Assembly (NCBI GenBank): GCA_944548615.1
Contig: CALYMY010000049.1
Coordinates: forward strand, 186,001-250,000
Reading direction: 5' to 3'
Origin: Micropterix aruncella
Taxonomy: Eukaryota > Arthropoda > Insecta > Lepidoptera > Micropterigidae
Length of the DNA: 64,000 nucleotides
The notes under the pieces were generated by a model. That model was not told where the DNA came from and did no database searches. It was given only the letters and a program-made list of their open reading frames with translations. Both the position numbers and the translations under genes were made by a program. Positions 35,399 through 50,300 of this stretch are shown here, in pieces (the stretch's first letter is position 1; every line of letters starts with the position of its first letter).

Positions 35399-38300
35399 AG
35401 GAGTTCCCTCGTCCTTGTCACGTACCTCTTTCCGTAGGTTGTTTACTCCTTTTAATTCGTTTAACGCCTCGCGGGCAATATCTCTGGCTCTTTCCGGTAT
35501 TTCTTCGAAATTCCGAAACGGCACTTCTATTTCTGTGGTCTCCATATTGTCTCTTCTCGTTGATCAAAGGCACTGAAAATGAAAATGAAAAAGCACAGAT
35601 TAAATAGTATTGAAAAGTAATTAAAGAAGAAGAAGAAGACGAGATAAAAAGCAGAAGCAATGAAATGAAAAGCGTTCTAAAACCCTATCTTTTGACACCT
35701 CGCTTGTGTGTATATGATAAAATAAAGAATATAATATTTAATTTATTAAACGAAGCCGCGGGAAAAATACTAAAACTCCCTTGGCTCGGATCGCTACTAT
35801 TGAAAACAAACATCGTAAAATCGATAAATAAACTTTCGCAAGTATGACGAGGGCTGAAGTTACCATAGAAACAGAAATCGTTAAATCGATAAATATTCTA
35901 TTGCGAGTCGGGCCACCGCCTGAGCTCGTTACTATGGAAACAAAACCGTTAAATCGATAAATCAATATACCTATACAGATATTAAATCGTCTATAATTCC
36001 GTTAATATTACTCAGATTTGAAAATTAAAAGAAGCGTTAGATGCGCAAAGCAAAACTCTATTAGATAATAATAAACAGGGAGGACTATTGATGCCTTTTA
36101 GCGCAATAGCCCTCAAACGTCGGAAGCCAATTTATTTCGAAAAATGTGATTTTTTCATAACAATTTCTATGTTCAAAATGAAAGTTTATATAAAAAAATT
36201 CAAAATGTCAAAATTTCGAAAATGCCATTTCGTAGAGATTTCAAAGGCCTTCGTTCTGTCCGAACACCGTAACGCGTTAGGTTTACTCTATCTCGATTTA
36301 TTTCGAAAAATGTGATTTTTTCATAATAATTTCCAAGTTCAAAATGAAAGTTTATATAAAAATTTTCAAAATATCAAAATTTCAAAAATGCCATTTTGTA
36401 GAGCTTAAGCGGGGTGTCGATCTCGCCAAAGACCGCAACGCGGTAGGTTTACTCTATCTCGATTTATTTCGAAAAATGTGATTTTTTCATAACAATTTCT
36501 ATGTTCAAAATGAAAGTTTATATAAAATTTTTCAAAATGTCAAAATTTCGAAAATGCCATTTTGTAGAGATTACCAAGGTCGTCGTTCTGTCCGAACGCC
36601 GTAACGCTATAGGTTTACTCTATCACGATCTTTTTCGAAAAATGTGATTTTTTCATAACAATTTCTATGTTTAAAATGAAATTTTATATAAAATTTTTCA
36701 AAATGTCAAAATTTCGAAAATGCCATTTTGTAGAGATTACCAAGGCCGTCGTTCTGTCCGAACGCCGTAACGCTATAGGTTTACTCTATCACGATCTTTT
36801 TCGAAAAATGTGATTTTTTCATAATAATTTCTATGTTTAAAATGAAATTTTATATAAAATTTTTCAAAATGTCAAAATTTCAAAAATGCCATTTTGTAGA
36901 GCTTAAGCGGGGTGTCGATCTAGCCAAAGACCGCAACGCGGTAGGTTTACTCTATCACGGTCTTTTTCGAAAAATGTCATTTATTCATAACAATTTCTAT
37001 GTTCAAAATGAAAGTTTATATAAAAAATTTCAAAATGTCAAAATTTCGAAAATGCCATTTCGTAGAGATTACCAAGGCCGTGGTTCTGTCCGAACGCCGT
37101 AACGCTATAGGTTTACTCTATCACGATCTTTTTCGAAAAATGTGATTTTTTCATTATAATTTCTATGTTTAAAATGAAATTTTATATAAAATTTTTCAAA
37201 ATGTCAAAATTTCAAAAATGCCATTTTGTAGAGCTTAAGCGGGGTGTCGATCTCGCCAAAGACCGCAACGCGGTAGGTTTACTCTATCTCGATTTATTTC
37301 GAAAAATGTGATTTTTTCATAACAATTTCTATGTTCAAAATGAAAGTTTATATAAAAAATTTCAAAATGTCAAAATTTCGAAAATGCCATTTTGTAGAGA
37401 TTACCAAGGCCGTCGTTCTGTCCGAACGCCGTAACCCTATAGGTTTACTCTATCACGATCTTTTTCGAAAAATGTGATTTTTTCATAACAATTTCTATGT
37501 TTAAAATGAAATTTTATATAAAATTTTTCAAAATGTCAAAATTTCGAAAATGCCATTTTGTAGAGATTACCAAGGCCGTCGTTCTGTCCGAACGCCGTAA
37601 CCCTATAGGTTTACTCTATCACGATCTTTTTCGAAAAATATGATTTTTTCATAATAATTTCTATGTTTAAAATGAAATTTTATATAAAATTTTTCAAAAA
37701 GTCAAAATTTCAAAAATGCCATTTTGTAGAGCTTAAGCGGGGTGTCGATCTCGCCAAAGACCGCAACGCGGTAGGTTTACTCTATCTCGTTCTTTTGTGA
37801 AAAATGTGATTTTTTCATAACAATTTCTATGTTCAAAATGAAAGTTTATATAAAAAATTTCAAAATGTCAAAATTTCGAAAATGCCATTTCGTAGAGATT
37901 TCAAAGGCCTTCGTTATGCCCAAACACCGTAACGCGTTTTATTTACTCTATCACGGTCTTTTTCGAAAAATGACATTTATTCATAACAATTTCTATGTTC
38001 AGGAGTTCCCTCGTCGGGAGCCAACCCTGGGTGCAGCAGCCATGTCATGGTGGAACTTAGTAATTGCCATCATAATGGAATGCCTATACCAAATTTCACG
38101 TCTCTACGGTTGACCGTTGAGGAGTTCCCTCGTCGGGAGCCAACCCTGGGTGCAGCAGCCATGTCATGGTGGAACTTAGTAATTGCCATCATAATGGAAT
38201 GCCTATACCAAATTTCACGTCTCTACGGTTGACCGTTGAGGAGTTCCCTCGTCGGGAGCCAACCCTGGGTGCAGCAGCGATGTCATGGTGGAACTTAGAA

Positions 38301-39428
38301 ATTGCCGTCATAATGGAATGCCTATACCAAATTTCACGTCTCTACGGTTGACCGTTGAGGAGTTCCCTCGTCGGGAGCCAACCCTGGGTGCAGCAGCCAT
38401 GTCATGGTGGAACTTAGTAATTGCCATCATAATGGAATGCCTATACCAAATTTCACGTCTCTACGGTTGACCGTTGAGGAGTTCCCTCGTCGGGAGCCAA
38501 CCCTGGGTGCAGCAGCCATGTCATGGTGGAACTTAGTAATTGCCATCATAATGGAATGCCTATACCAAATTTCACGTCTCTACGGTTGACCATTGAGGAG
38601 TTCCCTCGTCGGGAGCCAACCCTGGGTGCAGCAGCCATGTCATGGTGGAACTTAGTAATTGCCATCATAATGGAATGCCTATACCAAATTTCACGTCTCT
38701 ACGGTTGACCGTTGAGGAGTTCCCTCGTCGGGAGCCAACCCTGGGTGCAGCAGCCATGTCATGGTGGAACTTAGTAATTGCCATCATAATGGAATGCCTA
38801 TACCAAATTTCACGTCTCTACGGTTGACCGTTGAGGAGTTCCCTCGTCGGGAGCCAACCCTGGGTGCAGCAGCGATGTCATGGTGGAACTTAGAAATTGC
38901 CGTCATAATGGAATGCCTATACCAAATTTCACGTCTCTACGGTTGACCGTTGAGGAGTTCCCTCGTCGGGAGCCAACCCTGGGTGCAGCAGCCATGTCAT
39001 GGTGGAACTTAGTAATTGCCATCATAATGGAATGCCTATACCAAATTTCACGTCTCTACGGTTGACCGTTGAGGAGTTCCCTCGTCGGGAGCCAACCCTG
39101 GGTGCAGCAGCCATGTCATGGTGGAACTTAGTAATTGCCATCATAATGGAATGCCTATACCAAATTTCACGTCTCTACGGTTGACCGTTGAGGAGTTCCC
39201 TCGTCGGGAGCCAACCCTGGGTGCAGCAGCCATGTCATGGTGGAACTTAGTAATTGCCATCATAATGGAATGCCTATACCAAATTTCACGTCTCTACGGT
39301 TGACCGTTGAGAAGTTCCCTCGTCGGGAGCCAACCCTGGGTGCAGCAGCCATGTCATGGTGGAACTTAGTAATTGCCATCATAATGGAATGCCTATACCA
39401 AATTTCACGTCTCTACGGTTGACCGTTG
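35399..39428. repeat. Macrosatellite unit 10, standard 4,030 bp
   Basis: Blocks: linker 35399-36129, 166-bp array 36130-38000, 119-bp array 38001-39428. The private G-to-A at 38592 breaks the ACGGT-TG-ACCGT dyad at one 119-bp monomer boundary. Confidence 0.97.
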
Positions 39429-42400
39429 AGGAGTTCCCTCGTCCTTGTCACGTACCTCTTTCCGTAGGTTGTTTACTCCTTTTAATTCGTTTAACGCCTC
39501 GCGGGCAATATCTCTGGCTCTTTCCGGTATTTCTTCGAAATTCCGAAACGGCACTTCTATTTCTGTGGTCTCCATATTGTCTCTTCTCGTTGATCAAAGG
39601 CACTGAAAATGAAAATGAAAAAGCACAGATTAAATAGTATTGAAAAGTAATTAAAGAAGAAGAAGAAGACGAGATAAAAAGCAGAAGCAATGAAATGAAA
39701 AGCGTTCTAAAACCCTATCTTTTGACACCTCGCTTGTGTGTATATGATAAAATAAAGAATATAATATTTAATTTATTAAACGAAGCCGCGGGAAAAATAC
39801 TAAAACTCCCTTGGCTCGGATCGCTACTATTGAAAACAAACATCGTAAAATCGATAAATAAACTTTCGCAAGTATGACGAGGGCTGAAGTTACCATAGAA
39901 ACAGAAATCGTTAAATCGATAAATATTCTATTGCGAGTCGGGCCACCGCCTGAGCTCGTTACTATGGAAACAAAACCGTTAAATCGATAAATCAATATAC
40001 CTATACAGATATTAAATCGTCTATAATTCCGTTAATATTACTCAGATTTGAAAATTAAAAGAAGCGTTAGATGCGCAAAGCAAAACTCTATTAGATAATA
40101 ATAAACAGGGAGGACTATTGATGCCTTTTAGCGCAATAGCCCTCAAACGTCGGAAGCCAATTTATTTCGAAAAATGTGATTTTTTCATAACAATTTCTAT
40201 GTTCAAAATGAAAGTTTATATAAAAAAATTCAAAATGTCAAAATTTCGAAAATGCCATTTCGTAGAGATTTCAAAGGCCTTCGTTCTGTCCGAACACCGT
40301 AATGCGTTAGGTTTACTCTATCTCGATTTATTTCGAAAAATGTGATTTTTTCATAATAATTTCCAAGTTCAAAATGAAAGTTTATATAAAAATTTTCAAA
40401 ATATCAAAATTTCAAAAATGCCATTTTGTAGAGCTTAAGCGGGGTGTCGATCTCGCCAAAGACCGCAACGCGGTAGGTTTACTCTATCTCGATTTATTTC
40501 GAAAAATGTGATTTTTTCATAACAATTTCTATGTTCAAAATGAAAGTTTATATAAAATTTTTCAAAATGTCAAAATTTCGAAAATGCCATTTTGTAGAGA
40601 TTACCAAGGTCGTCGTTCTGTCCGAACGCCGTAACGCTATAGGTTTACTCTATCACGATCTTTTTCGAAAAATGTGATTTTTTCATAACAATTTCTATGT
40701 TTAAAATGAAATTTTATATAAAATTTTTCAAAATGTCAAAATTTCGAAAATGCCATTTTGTAGAGATTACCAAGGCCGTCGTTCTGTCCGAACGCCGTAA
40801 CGCTATAGGTTTACTCTATCACGATCTTTTTCGAAAAATGTGATTTTTTCATAATAATTTCTATGTTTAAAATGAAATTTTATATAAAATTTTTCAAAAT
40901 GTCAAAATTTCAAAAATGCCATTTTGTAGAGCTTAAGCGGGGTGTCGATCTAGCCAAAGACCGCAACGCGGTAGGTTTACTCTATCACGGTCTTTTTCGA
41001 AAAATGTCATTTATTCATAACAATTTCTATGTTCAAAATGAAAGTTTATATAAAAAATTTCAAAATGTCAAAATTTCGAAAATGCCATTTCGTAGAGATT
41101 ACCAAGGCCGTGGTTCTGTCCGAACGCCGTAACGCTATAGGTTTACTCTATCACGATCTTTTTCGAAAAATGTGATTTTTTCATTATAATTTCTATGTTT
41201 AAAATGAAATTTTATATAAAATTTTTCAAAATGTCAAAATTTCAAAAATGCCATTTTGTAGAGCTTAAGCGGGGTGTCGATCTCGCCAAAGACCGCAACG
41301 CGGTAGGTTTACTCTATCTCGATTTATTTCGAAAAATGTGATTTTTTCATAACAATTTCTATGTTCAAAATGAAAGTTTATATAAAAAATTTCAAAATGT
41401 CAAAATTTCGAAAATGCCATTTTGTAGAGATTACCAAGGCCGTCGTTCTGTCCGAACGCCGTAACCCTATAGGTTTACTCTATCACGATCTTTTTCGAAA
41501 AATGTGATTTTTTCATAACAATTTCTATGTTTAAAATGAAATTTTATATAAAATTTTTCAAAATGTCAAAATTTCGAAAATGCCATTTTGTAGAGATTAC
41601 CAAGGCCGTCGTTCTGTCCGAACGCCGTAACCCTATAGGTTTACTCTATCACGATCTTTTTCGAAAAATATGATTTTTTCATAATAATTTCTATGTTTAA
41701 AATGAAATTTTATATAAAATTTTTCAAAAAGTCAAAATTTCAAAAATGCCATTTTGTAGAGCTTAAGCGGGGTGTCGATCTCGCCAAAGACCGCAACGCG
41801 GTAGGTTTACTCTATCTCGTTCTTTTGTGAAAAATGTGATTTTTTCATAACAATTTCTATGTTCAAAATGAAAGTTTATATAAAAAATTTCAAAATGTCA
41901 AAATTTCGGAAATGCCATTTCGTAGAGATTTCAAAGGCCTTCGTTATGCCCAAACACCGTAACGCGTTTTATTTACTCTATCACGGTCTTTTTCGAAAAA
42001 TGACATTTATTCATAACAATTTCTATGTTCAGGAGTTCCCTCGTCGGGAGCCAACCCTGGGTGCAGCAGCCATGTCATGGTGGAACTTAGTAATTGCCAT
42101 CATAATGGAATGCCTATACCAAATTTCACGTCTCTACGGTTGACCGTTGAGGAGTTCCCTCGTCGGGAGCCAACCCTGGGTGCAGCAGCCATGTCATGGT
42201 GGAACTTAGTAATTGCCATCATAATGGAATGCCTATACCAAATTTCACGTCTCTACGGTTGACCGTTGAGGAGTTCCCTCGTCGGGAGCCAACCCTGGGT
42301 GCAGCAGCGATGTCATGGTGGAACTTAGAAATTGCCGTCATAATGGAATGCCTATACCAAATTTCACGTCTCTACGGTTGACCGTTGAGGAGTTCCCTCG

Positions 42401-43339
42401 TCGGGAGCCAACCCTGGGTGCAGCAGCCATGTCATGGTGGAACTTAGTAATTGCCATCATAATGGAATGCCTATACCAAATTTCACGTCTCTACGGTTGA
42501 CCGTTGAGGAGTTCCCTCGTCGGGAGCCAACCCTGGGTGCAGCAGCCATGTCATGGTGGAACTTAGTAATTGCCATCATAATGGAATGCCTATACCAAAT
42601 TTCACGTCTCTACGGTTGACCGTTGAGGAGTTCCCTCGTCGGGAGCCAACCCTGGGTGCAGCAGCCATGTCATGGTGGAACTTAGTAATTGCCATCATAA
42701 TGGAATGCCTATACCAAATTTCACGTCTCTACGGTTGACCGTTGAGGAGTTCCCTCGTCGGGAGCCAACCCTGGGTGCAGCAGCCATGTCATGGTGGAAC
42801 TTAGTAATTGCCATCATAATGGAATGCCTATACCAAATTTCACGTCTCTACGGTTGACCGTTGAGGAGTTCCCTCGTCGGGAGCCAACCCTGGGTGCAGC
42901 AGCGATGTCATGGTGGAACTTAGAAATTGCCGTCATAATGGAATGCCTATACCAAATTTCACGTCTCTACGGTTGACCGTTGAGGAGTTCCCTCGTCGGG
43001 AGCCAACCCTGGGTGCAGCAGCCATGTCATGGTGGAACTTAGTAATTGCCATCATAATGGAATGCCTATACCAAATTTCACGTCTCTACGGTTGACCGTT
43101 GAGGAGTTCCCTCGTCGGGAGCCAACCCTGGGTGCAGCAGCCATGTCATGGTGGAACTTAGTAATTGCCATCATAATGGAATGCCTATACCAAATTTCAC
43201 GTCTCTACGGTTGACCGTTGAGGAGTTCCCTCGTCGGGAGCCAACCCTGGGTGCAGCAGCCATGTCATGGTGGAACTTAGTAATTGCCATCATAATGGAA
43301 TGCCTATACCAAATTTCACGTCTCTACGGTTGACCGTTG
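39429..43339. repeat. Macrosatellite unit 11, 3,911 bp, sister of unit 15
   Basis: Blocks: linker 39429-40159, 166-bp array 40160-42030, 119-bp array 42031-43339. It lacks one 119-bp monomer, the one marked GAGAAG at its start in standard units. It has C-to-T at 40303, which I found elsewhere only at 57632 in unit 15. It also has a private A-to-G at 41909. Confidence 0.97.
42031..43339. repeat. 119-bp array of unit 11, 11 monomers
   Basis: The order is V V E V V V V E V V V, with E forms five monomers apart as in the standard. One monomer is lost after the second E, and the GAGAAG mark goes with it. The same arrangement occurs at 59360-60668. Confidence 0.93.
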
Positions 43340-46300
43340 AGGAGTTCCCTCGTCCTTGTCACGTACCTCTTTCCGTAGGTTGTTTACTCCTTTTAATTCG
43401 TTTAACGCCTCGCGGGCAATATCTCTGGCTCTTTCCGGTATTTCTTCGAAATTCCGAAACGGCACTTCTATTTCTGTGGTCTCCATATTGTCTCTTCTCG
43501 TTGATCAAAGGCACTGAAAATGAAAATGAAAAAGCACAGATTAAATAGTATTGAAAAGTAATTAAAGAAGAAGAAGAAGACGAGATAAAAAGCAGAAGCA
43601 ATGAAATGAAAAGCGTTCTAAAACCCTATCTTTTGACACCTCGCTTGTGTGTATATGATAAAATAAAGAATATAATATTTAATTTATTAAACGAAGCCGC
43701 GGGAAAAATACTAAAACTCCCTTGGCTCGGATCGCTACTATTGAAAACAAACATCGTAAAATCGATAAATAAACTTTCGCAAGTATGACGAGGGCTGAAG
43801 TTACCATAGAAACAGAAATCGTTAAATCGATAAATATTCTATTGCGAGTCGGGCCACCGCCTGAGCTCGTTACTATGGAAACAAAACCGTTAAATCGATA
43901 AATCAATATACCTATACAGATATTAAATCGTCTATAATTCCGTTAATATTACTCAGATTTGAAAATTAAAAGAAGCGTTAGATGCGCAAAGCAAAACTCT
44001 ATTAGATAATAATAAACAGGGAGGACTATTGATGCCTTTTAGCGCAATAGCCCTCAAACGTCGGAAGCCAATTTATTTCGAAAAATGTGATTTTTTCATA
44101 ACAATTTCTATGTTCAAAATGAAAGTTTATATAAAAAAATTCAAAATGTCAAAATTTCGAAAATGCCATTTCGTAGAGATTTCAAAGGCCTTCGTTCTGT
44201 CCGAACACCGTAACGCGTTAGGTTTACTCTATCTCGATTTATTTCGAAAAATGTGATTTTTTCATAATAATTTCCAAGTTCAAAATGAAAGTTTATATAA
44301 AAATTTTCAAAATATCAAAATTTCAAAAATGCCATTTTGTAGAGCTTAAGCGGGGTGTCGATCTCGCCAAAGACCGCAACGCGGTAGGTTTACTCTATCT
44401 CGATTTATTTCGAAAAATGTGATTTTTTCATAACAATTTCTATGTTCAAAATGAAAGTTTATATAAAATTTTTCAAAATGTCAAAATTTCGAAAATGCCA
44501 TTTTGTAGAGATTACCAAGGTCGTCGTTCTGTCCGAACGCCGTAACGCTATAGGTTTACTCTATCACGATCTTTTTCGAAAAATGTGATTTTTTCATAAC
44601 AATTTCTATGTTTAAAATGAAATTTTATATAAAATTTTTCAAAATGTCAAAATTTCGAAAATGCCATTTTGTAGAGATTACCAAGGCCGTCGTTCTGTCC
44701 GAACGCCGTAACGCTATAGGTTTACTCTATCACGATCTTTTTCGAAAAATGTGATTTTTTCATAATAATTTCTATGTTTAAAATGAAATTTTATATAAAA
44801 TTTTTCAAAATGTCAAAATTTCAAAAATGCCATTTTGTAGAGCTTAAGCGGGGTGTCGATCTAGCCAAAGACCGCAACGCGGTAGGTTTACTCTATCACG
44901 GTCTTTTTCGAAAAATGTCATTTATTCATAACAATTTCTATGTTCAAAATGAAAGTTTATATAAAAAATTTCAAAATGTCAAAATTTCGAAAATGCCATT
45001 TCGTAGAGATTACCAAGGCCGTGGTTCTGTCCGAACGCCGTAACGCTATAGGTTTACTCTATCACGATCTTTTTCGAAAAATGTGATTTTTTCATTATAA
45101 TTTCTATGTTTAAAATGAAATTTTATATAAAATTTTTCAAAATGTCAAAATTTCAAAAATGCCATTTTGTAGAGCTTAAGCGGGGTGTCGATCTCGCCAA
45201 AGACCGCAACGCGGTAGGTTTACTCTATCTCGATTTATTTCGAAAAATGTGATTTTTTCATAACAATTTCTATGTTCAAAATGAAAGTTTATATAAAAAA
45301 TTTCAAAATGTCAAAATTTCGAAAATGCCATTTTGTAGAGATTACCAAGGCCGTCGTTCTGTCCGAACGCCGTAACCCTATAGGTTTACTCTATCACGAT
45401 CTTTTTCGAAAAATGTGATTTTTTCATAACAATTTCTATGTTTAAAATGAAATTTTATATAAAATTTTTCAAAATGTCAAAATTTCGAAAATGCCATTTT
45501 GTAGAGATTACCAAGGCCGTCGTTCTGTCCGAACGCCGTAACCCTATAGGTTTACTCTATCACGATCTTTTTCGAAAAATATGATTTTTTCATAATAATT
45601 TCTATGTTTAAAATGAAATTTTATATAAAATTTTTCAAAAAGTCAAAATTTCAAAAATGCCATTTTGTAGAGCTTAAGCGGGGTGTCGATCTCGCCAAAG
45701 ACCGCAACGCGGTAGGTTTACTCTATCTCGTTCTTTTGTGAAAAATGTGATTTTTTCATAACAATTTCTATGTTCAAAATGAAAGTTTATATAAAAAATT
45801 TCAAAATGTCAAAATTTCGAAAATGCCATTTCGTAGAGATTTCAAAGGCCTTCGTTATGCCCAAACACCGTAACGCGTTTTATTTACTCTATCACGGTCT
45901 TTTTCGAAAAATGACATTTATTCATAACAATTTCTATGTTCAGGAGTTCCCTCGTCGGGAGCCAACCCTGGGTGCAGCAGCCATGTCATGGTGGAACTTA
46001 GTAATTGCCATCATAATGGAATGCCTATACCAAATTTCACGTCTCTACGGTTGACCGTTGAGGAGTTCCCTCGTCGGGAGCCAACCCTGGGTGCAGCAGC
46101 CATGTCATGGTGGAACTTAGTAATTGCCATCATAATGGAATGCCTATACCAAATTTCACGTCTCTACGGTTGACCGTTGAGGAGTTCCCTCGTCGGGAGC
46201 CAACCCTGGGTGCAGCAGCGATGTCATGGTGGAACTTAGAAATTGCCGTCATAATGGAATGCCTATACCAAATTTCACGTCTCTACGGTTGACCGTTGAG

Positions 46301-47369
46301 GAGTTCCCTCGTCGGGAGCCAACCCTGGGTGCAGCAGCCATGTCATGGTGGAACTTAGTAATTGCCATCATAATGGAATGCCTATACCAAATTTCACGTC
46401 TCTACGGTTGACCGTTGAGGAGTTCCCTCGTCGGGAGCCAACCCTGGGTGCAGCAGCCATGTCATGGTGGAACTTAGTAATTGCCATCATAATGGAATGC
46501 CTATACCAAATTTCACGTCTCTACGGTTGACCGTTGAGGAGTTCCCTCGTCGGGAGCCAACCCTGGGTGCAGCAGCCATGTCATGGTGGAACTTAGTAAT
46601 TGCCATCATAATGGAATGCCTATACCAAATTTCACGTCTCTACGGTTGACCGTTGAGGAGTTCCCTCGTCGGGAGCCAACCCTGGGTGCAGCAGCCATGT
46701 CATGGTGGAACTTAGTAATTGCCATCATAATGGAATGCCTATACCAAATTTCACGTCTCTACGGTTGACCGTTGAGGAGTTCCCTCGTCGGGAGCCAACC
46801 CTGGGTGCAGCAGCGATGTCATGGTGGAACTTAGAAATTGCCGTCATAATGGAATGCCTATACCAAATTTCACGTCTCTACGGTTGACCGTTGAGGAGTT
46901 CCCTCGTCGGGAGCCAACCCTGGGTGCAGCAGCCATGTCATGGTGGAACTTAGTAATTGCCATCATAATGGAATGCCTATACCAAATTTCACGTCTCTAC
47001 GGTTGACCGTTGAGGAGTTCCCTCGTCGGGAGCCAACCCTGGGTGCAGCAGCCATGTCATGGTGGAACTTAGTAATTGCCATCATAATGGAATGCCTATA
47101 CCAAATTTCACGTCTCTACGGTTGACCGTTGAGGAGTTCCCTCGTCGGGAGCCAACCCTGGGTGCAGCAGCCATGTCATGGTGGAACTTAGTAATTGCCA
47201 TCATAATGGAATGCCTATACCAAATTTCACGTCTCTACGGTTGACCGTTGAGAAGTTCCCTCGTCGGGAGCCAACCCTGGGTGCAGCAGCCATGTCATGG
47301 TGGAACTTAGTAATTGCCATCATAATGGAATGCCTATACCAAATTTCACGTCTCTACGGTTGACCGTTG
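43340..47369. repeat. Macrosatellite unit 12, standard 4,030 bp
   Basis: Blocks: linker 43340-44070, 166-bp array 44071-45941, 119-bp array 45942-47369. I noticed no private variant. Confidence 0.97.
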
Positions 47370-50300
47370 AGGAGTTCCCTCGTCCTTGTCACGTACCTCT
47401 TTCCGTAGGTTGTTTACTCCTTTTAATTCGTTTAACGCCTCGCGGGCAATATCTCTGGCTCTTTCCGGTATTTCTTCGAAATTCCGAAACGGCACTTCTA
47501 TTTCTGTGGTCTCCATATTGTCTCTTCTCGTTGATCAAAGGCACTGAAAATGAAAATGAAAAAGCACAGATTAAATAGTATTGAAAAGTAATTAAAGAAG
47601 AAGATGAAGACGAGATAAAAAGCAGAAGCAATGAAATGAAAAGCGTTCTAAAACCCTATCTTTTGACACCTCGCTTGTGTGTATATGATAAAATAAAGAA
47701 TATAATATTTAATTTATTAAACGAAGCCGCGGGAAAAATACTAAAACTCCCTTGGCTCGGATCGCTACTATTGAAAACAAACATCGTAAAATCGATAAAT
47801 AAACTTTCGCAAGTATGACGAGGGCTGAAGTTACCATAGAAACAGAAATCGTTAAATCGATAAATATTCTATTGCGAGTCGGGCCACCGCCTGAGCTCGT
47901 TACTATGGAAACAAAACCGTTAAATCGATAAATCAATATACCTATACAGATATTAAATCGTCTATAATTCCGTTAATATTACTCAGATTTGAAAATTAAA
48001 AGAAGCGTTAGATGCGCAAAGCAAAACTCTATTAGATAATAATAAACAGGGAGGACTATTGATGCCTTTTAGCGCAATAGCCCTCAAACGTCGGAAGCCA
48101 ATTTATTTCGAAAAATGTGATTTTTTCATAACAATTTCTATGTTCAAAATGAAAGTTTATATAAAAAAATTCAAAATGTCAAAATTTCGAAAATGCCATT
48201 TCGTAGAGATTTCAAAGGCCTTCGTTCTGTCCGAACACCGTAACGCGTTAGGTTTACTCTATCTCGATTTATTTCGAAAAATGTGATTTTTTCATAATAA
48301 TTTCCAAGTTCAAAATGAAAGTTTATATAAAAATTTTCAAAATATCAAAATTTCAAAAATGCCATTTTGTAGAGCTTAAGCGGGGTGTCGATCTCGCCAA
48401 AGACCGCAACGCGGTAGGTTTACTCTATCTCGATTTATTTCGAAAAATGTGATTTTTTCATAACAATTTCTATGTTCAAAATGAAAGTTTATATAAAATT
48501 TTTCAAAATGTCAAAATTTCGAAAATGCCATTTTGTAGAGATTACCAAGGTCGTCGTTCTGTCCGAACGCCGTAACGCTATAGGTTTACTCTATCACGAT
48601 CTTTTTCGAAAAATGTGATTTTTTCATAACAATTTCTATGTTTAAAATGAAATTTTATATAAAATTTTTCAAAATGTCAAAATTTCGAAAATGCCATTTT
48701 GTAGAGATTACCAAGGCCGTCGTTCTGTCCGAACGCCGTAACGCTATAGGTTTACTCTATCACGATCTTTTTCGAAAAATGTGATTTTTTCATAATAATT
48801 TCTATGTTTAAAATGAAATTTTATATAAAATTTTTCAAAATGTCAAAATTTCAAAAATGCCATTTTGTAGAGCTTAAGCGGGGTGTCGATCTAGCCAAAG
48901 ACCGCAACGCGGTAGGTTTACTCTATCACGGTCTTTTTCGAAAAATGTCATTTATTCATAACAATTTCTATGTTCAAAATGAAAGTTTATATAAAAAATT
49001 TCAAAATGTCAAAATTTCGAAAATGCCATTTCGTAGAGATTACCAAGGCCGTGGTTCTGTCCGAACGCCGTAACGCTATAGGTTTACTCTATCACGATCT
49101 TTTTCGAAAAATGTGATTTTTTCATTATAATTTCTATGTTTAAAATGAAATTTTATATAAAATTTTTCAAAATGTCAAAATTTCAAAAATGCCATTTTGT
49201 AGAGCTTAAGCGGGGTGTCGATCTCGCCAAAGACCGCAACGCGGTAGGTTTACTCTATCTCGATTTATTTCGAAAAATGTGATTTTTTCATAACAATTTC
49301 TATGTTCAAAATGAAAGTTTATATAAAAAATTTCAAAATGTCAAAATTTCGAAAATGCCATTTTGTAGAGATTACCAAGGCCGTCGTTCTGTCCGAACGC
49401 CGTAACCCTATAGGTTTACTCTATCACGATCTTTTTCGAAAAATGTGATTTTTTCATAACAATTTCTATGTTTAAAATGAAATTTTATATAAAATTTTTC
49501 AAAATGTCAAAATTTCGAAAATGCCATTTTGTAGAGATTACCAAGGCCGTCGTTCTGTCCGAACGCCGTAACCCTATAGGTTTACTCTATCACGATCTTT
49601 TTCGAAAAATATGATTTTTTCATAATAATTTCTATGTTTAAAATGAAATTTTATATAAAATTTTTCAAAAAGTCAAAATTTCAAAAATGCCATTTTGTAG
49701 AGCTTAAGCGGGGTGTCGATCTCGCCAAAGACCGCAACGCGGTAGGTTTACTCTATCTCGTTCTTTTGTGAAAAATGTGATTTTTTCATAACAATTTCTA
49801 TGTTCAAAATGAAAGTTTATATAAAAAATTTCAAAATGTCAAAATTTCGAAAATGCCATTTCGTAGAGATTTCAAAGGCCTTCGTTATGCCCAAACACCG
49901 TAACGCGTTTTATTTACTCTATCACGGTCTTTTTCGAAAAATGACATTTATTCATAACAATTTCTATGTTCAGGAGTTCCCTCGTCGGGAGCCAACCCTG
50001 GGTGCAGCAGCCATGTCATGGTGGAACTTAGTAATTGCCATCATAATGGAATGCCTATACCAAATTTCACGTCTCTACGGTTGACCGTTGAGGAGTTCCC
50101 TCGTCGGGAGCCAACCCTGGGTGCAGCAGCCATGTCATGGTGGAACTTAGTAATTGCCATCATAATGGAATGCCTATACCAAATTTCACGTCTCTACGGT
50201 TGACCGTTGAGGAGTTCCCTCGTCGGGAGCCAACCCTGGGTGCAGCAGCGATGTCATGGTGGAACTTAGAAATTGCCGTCATAATGGAATGCCTATACCA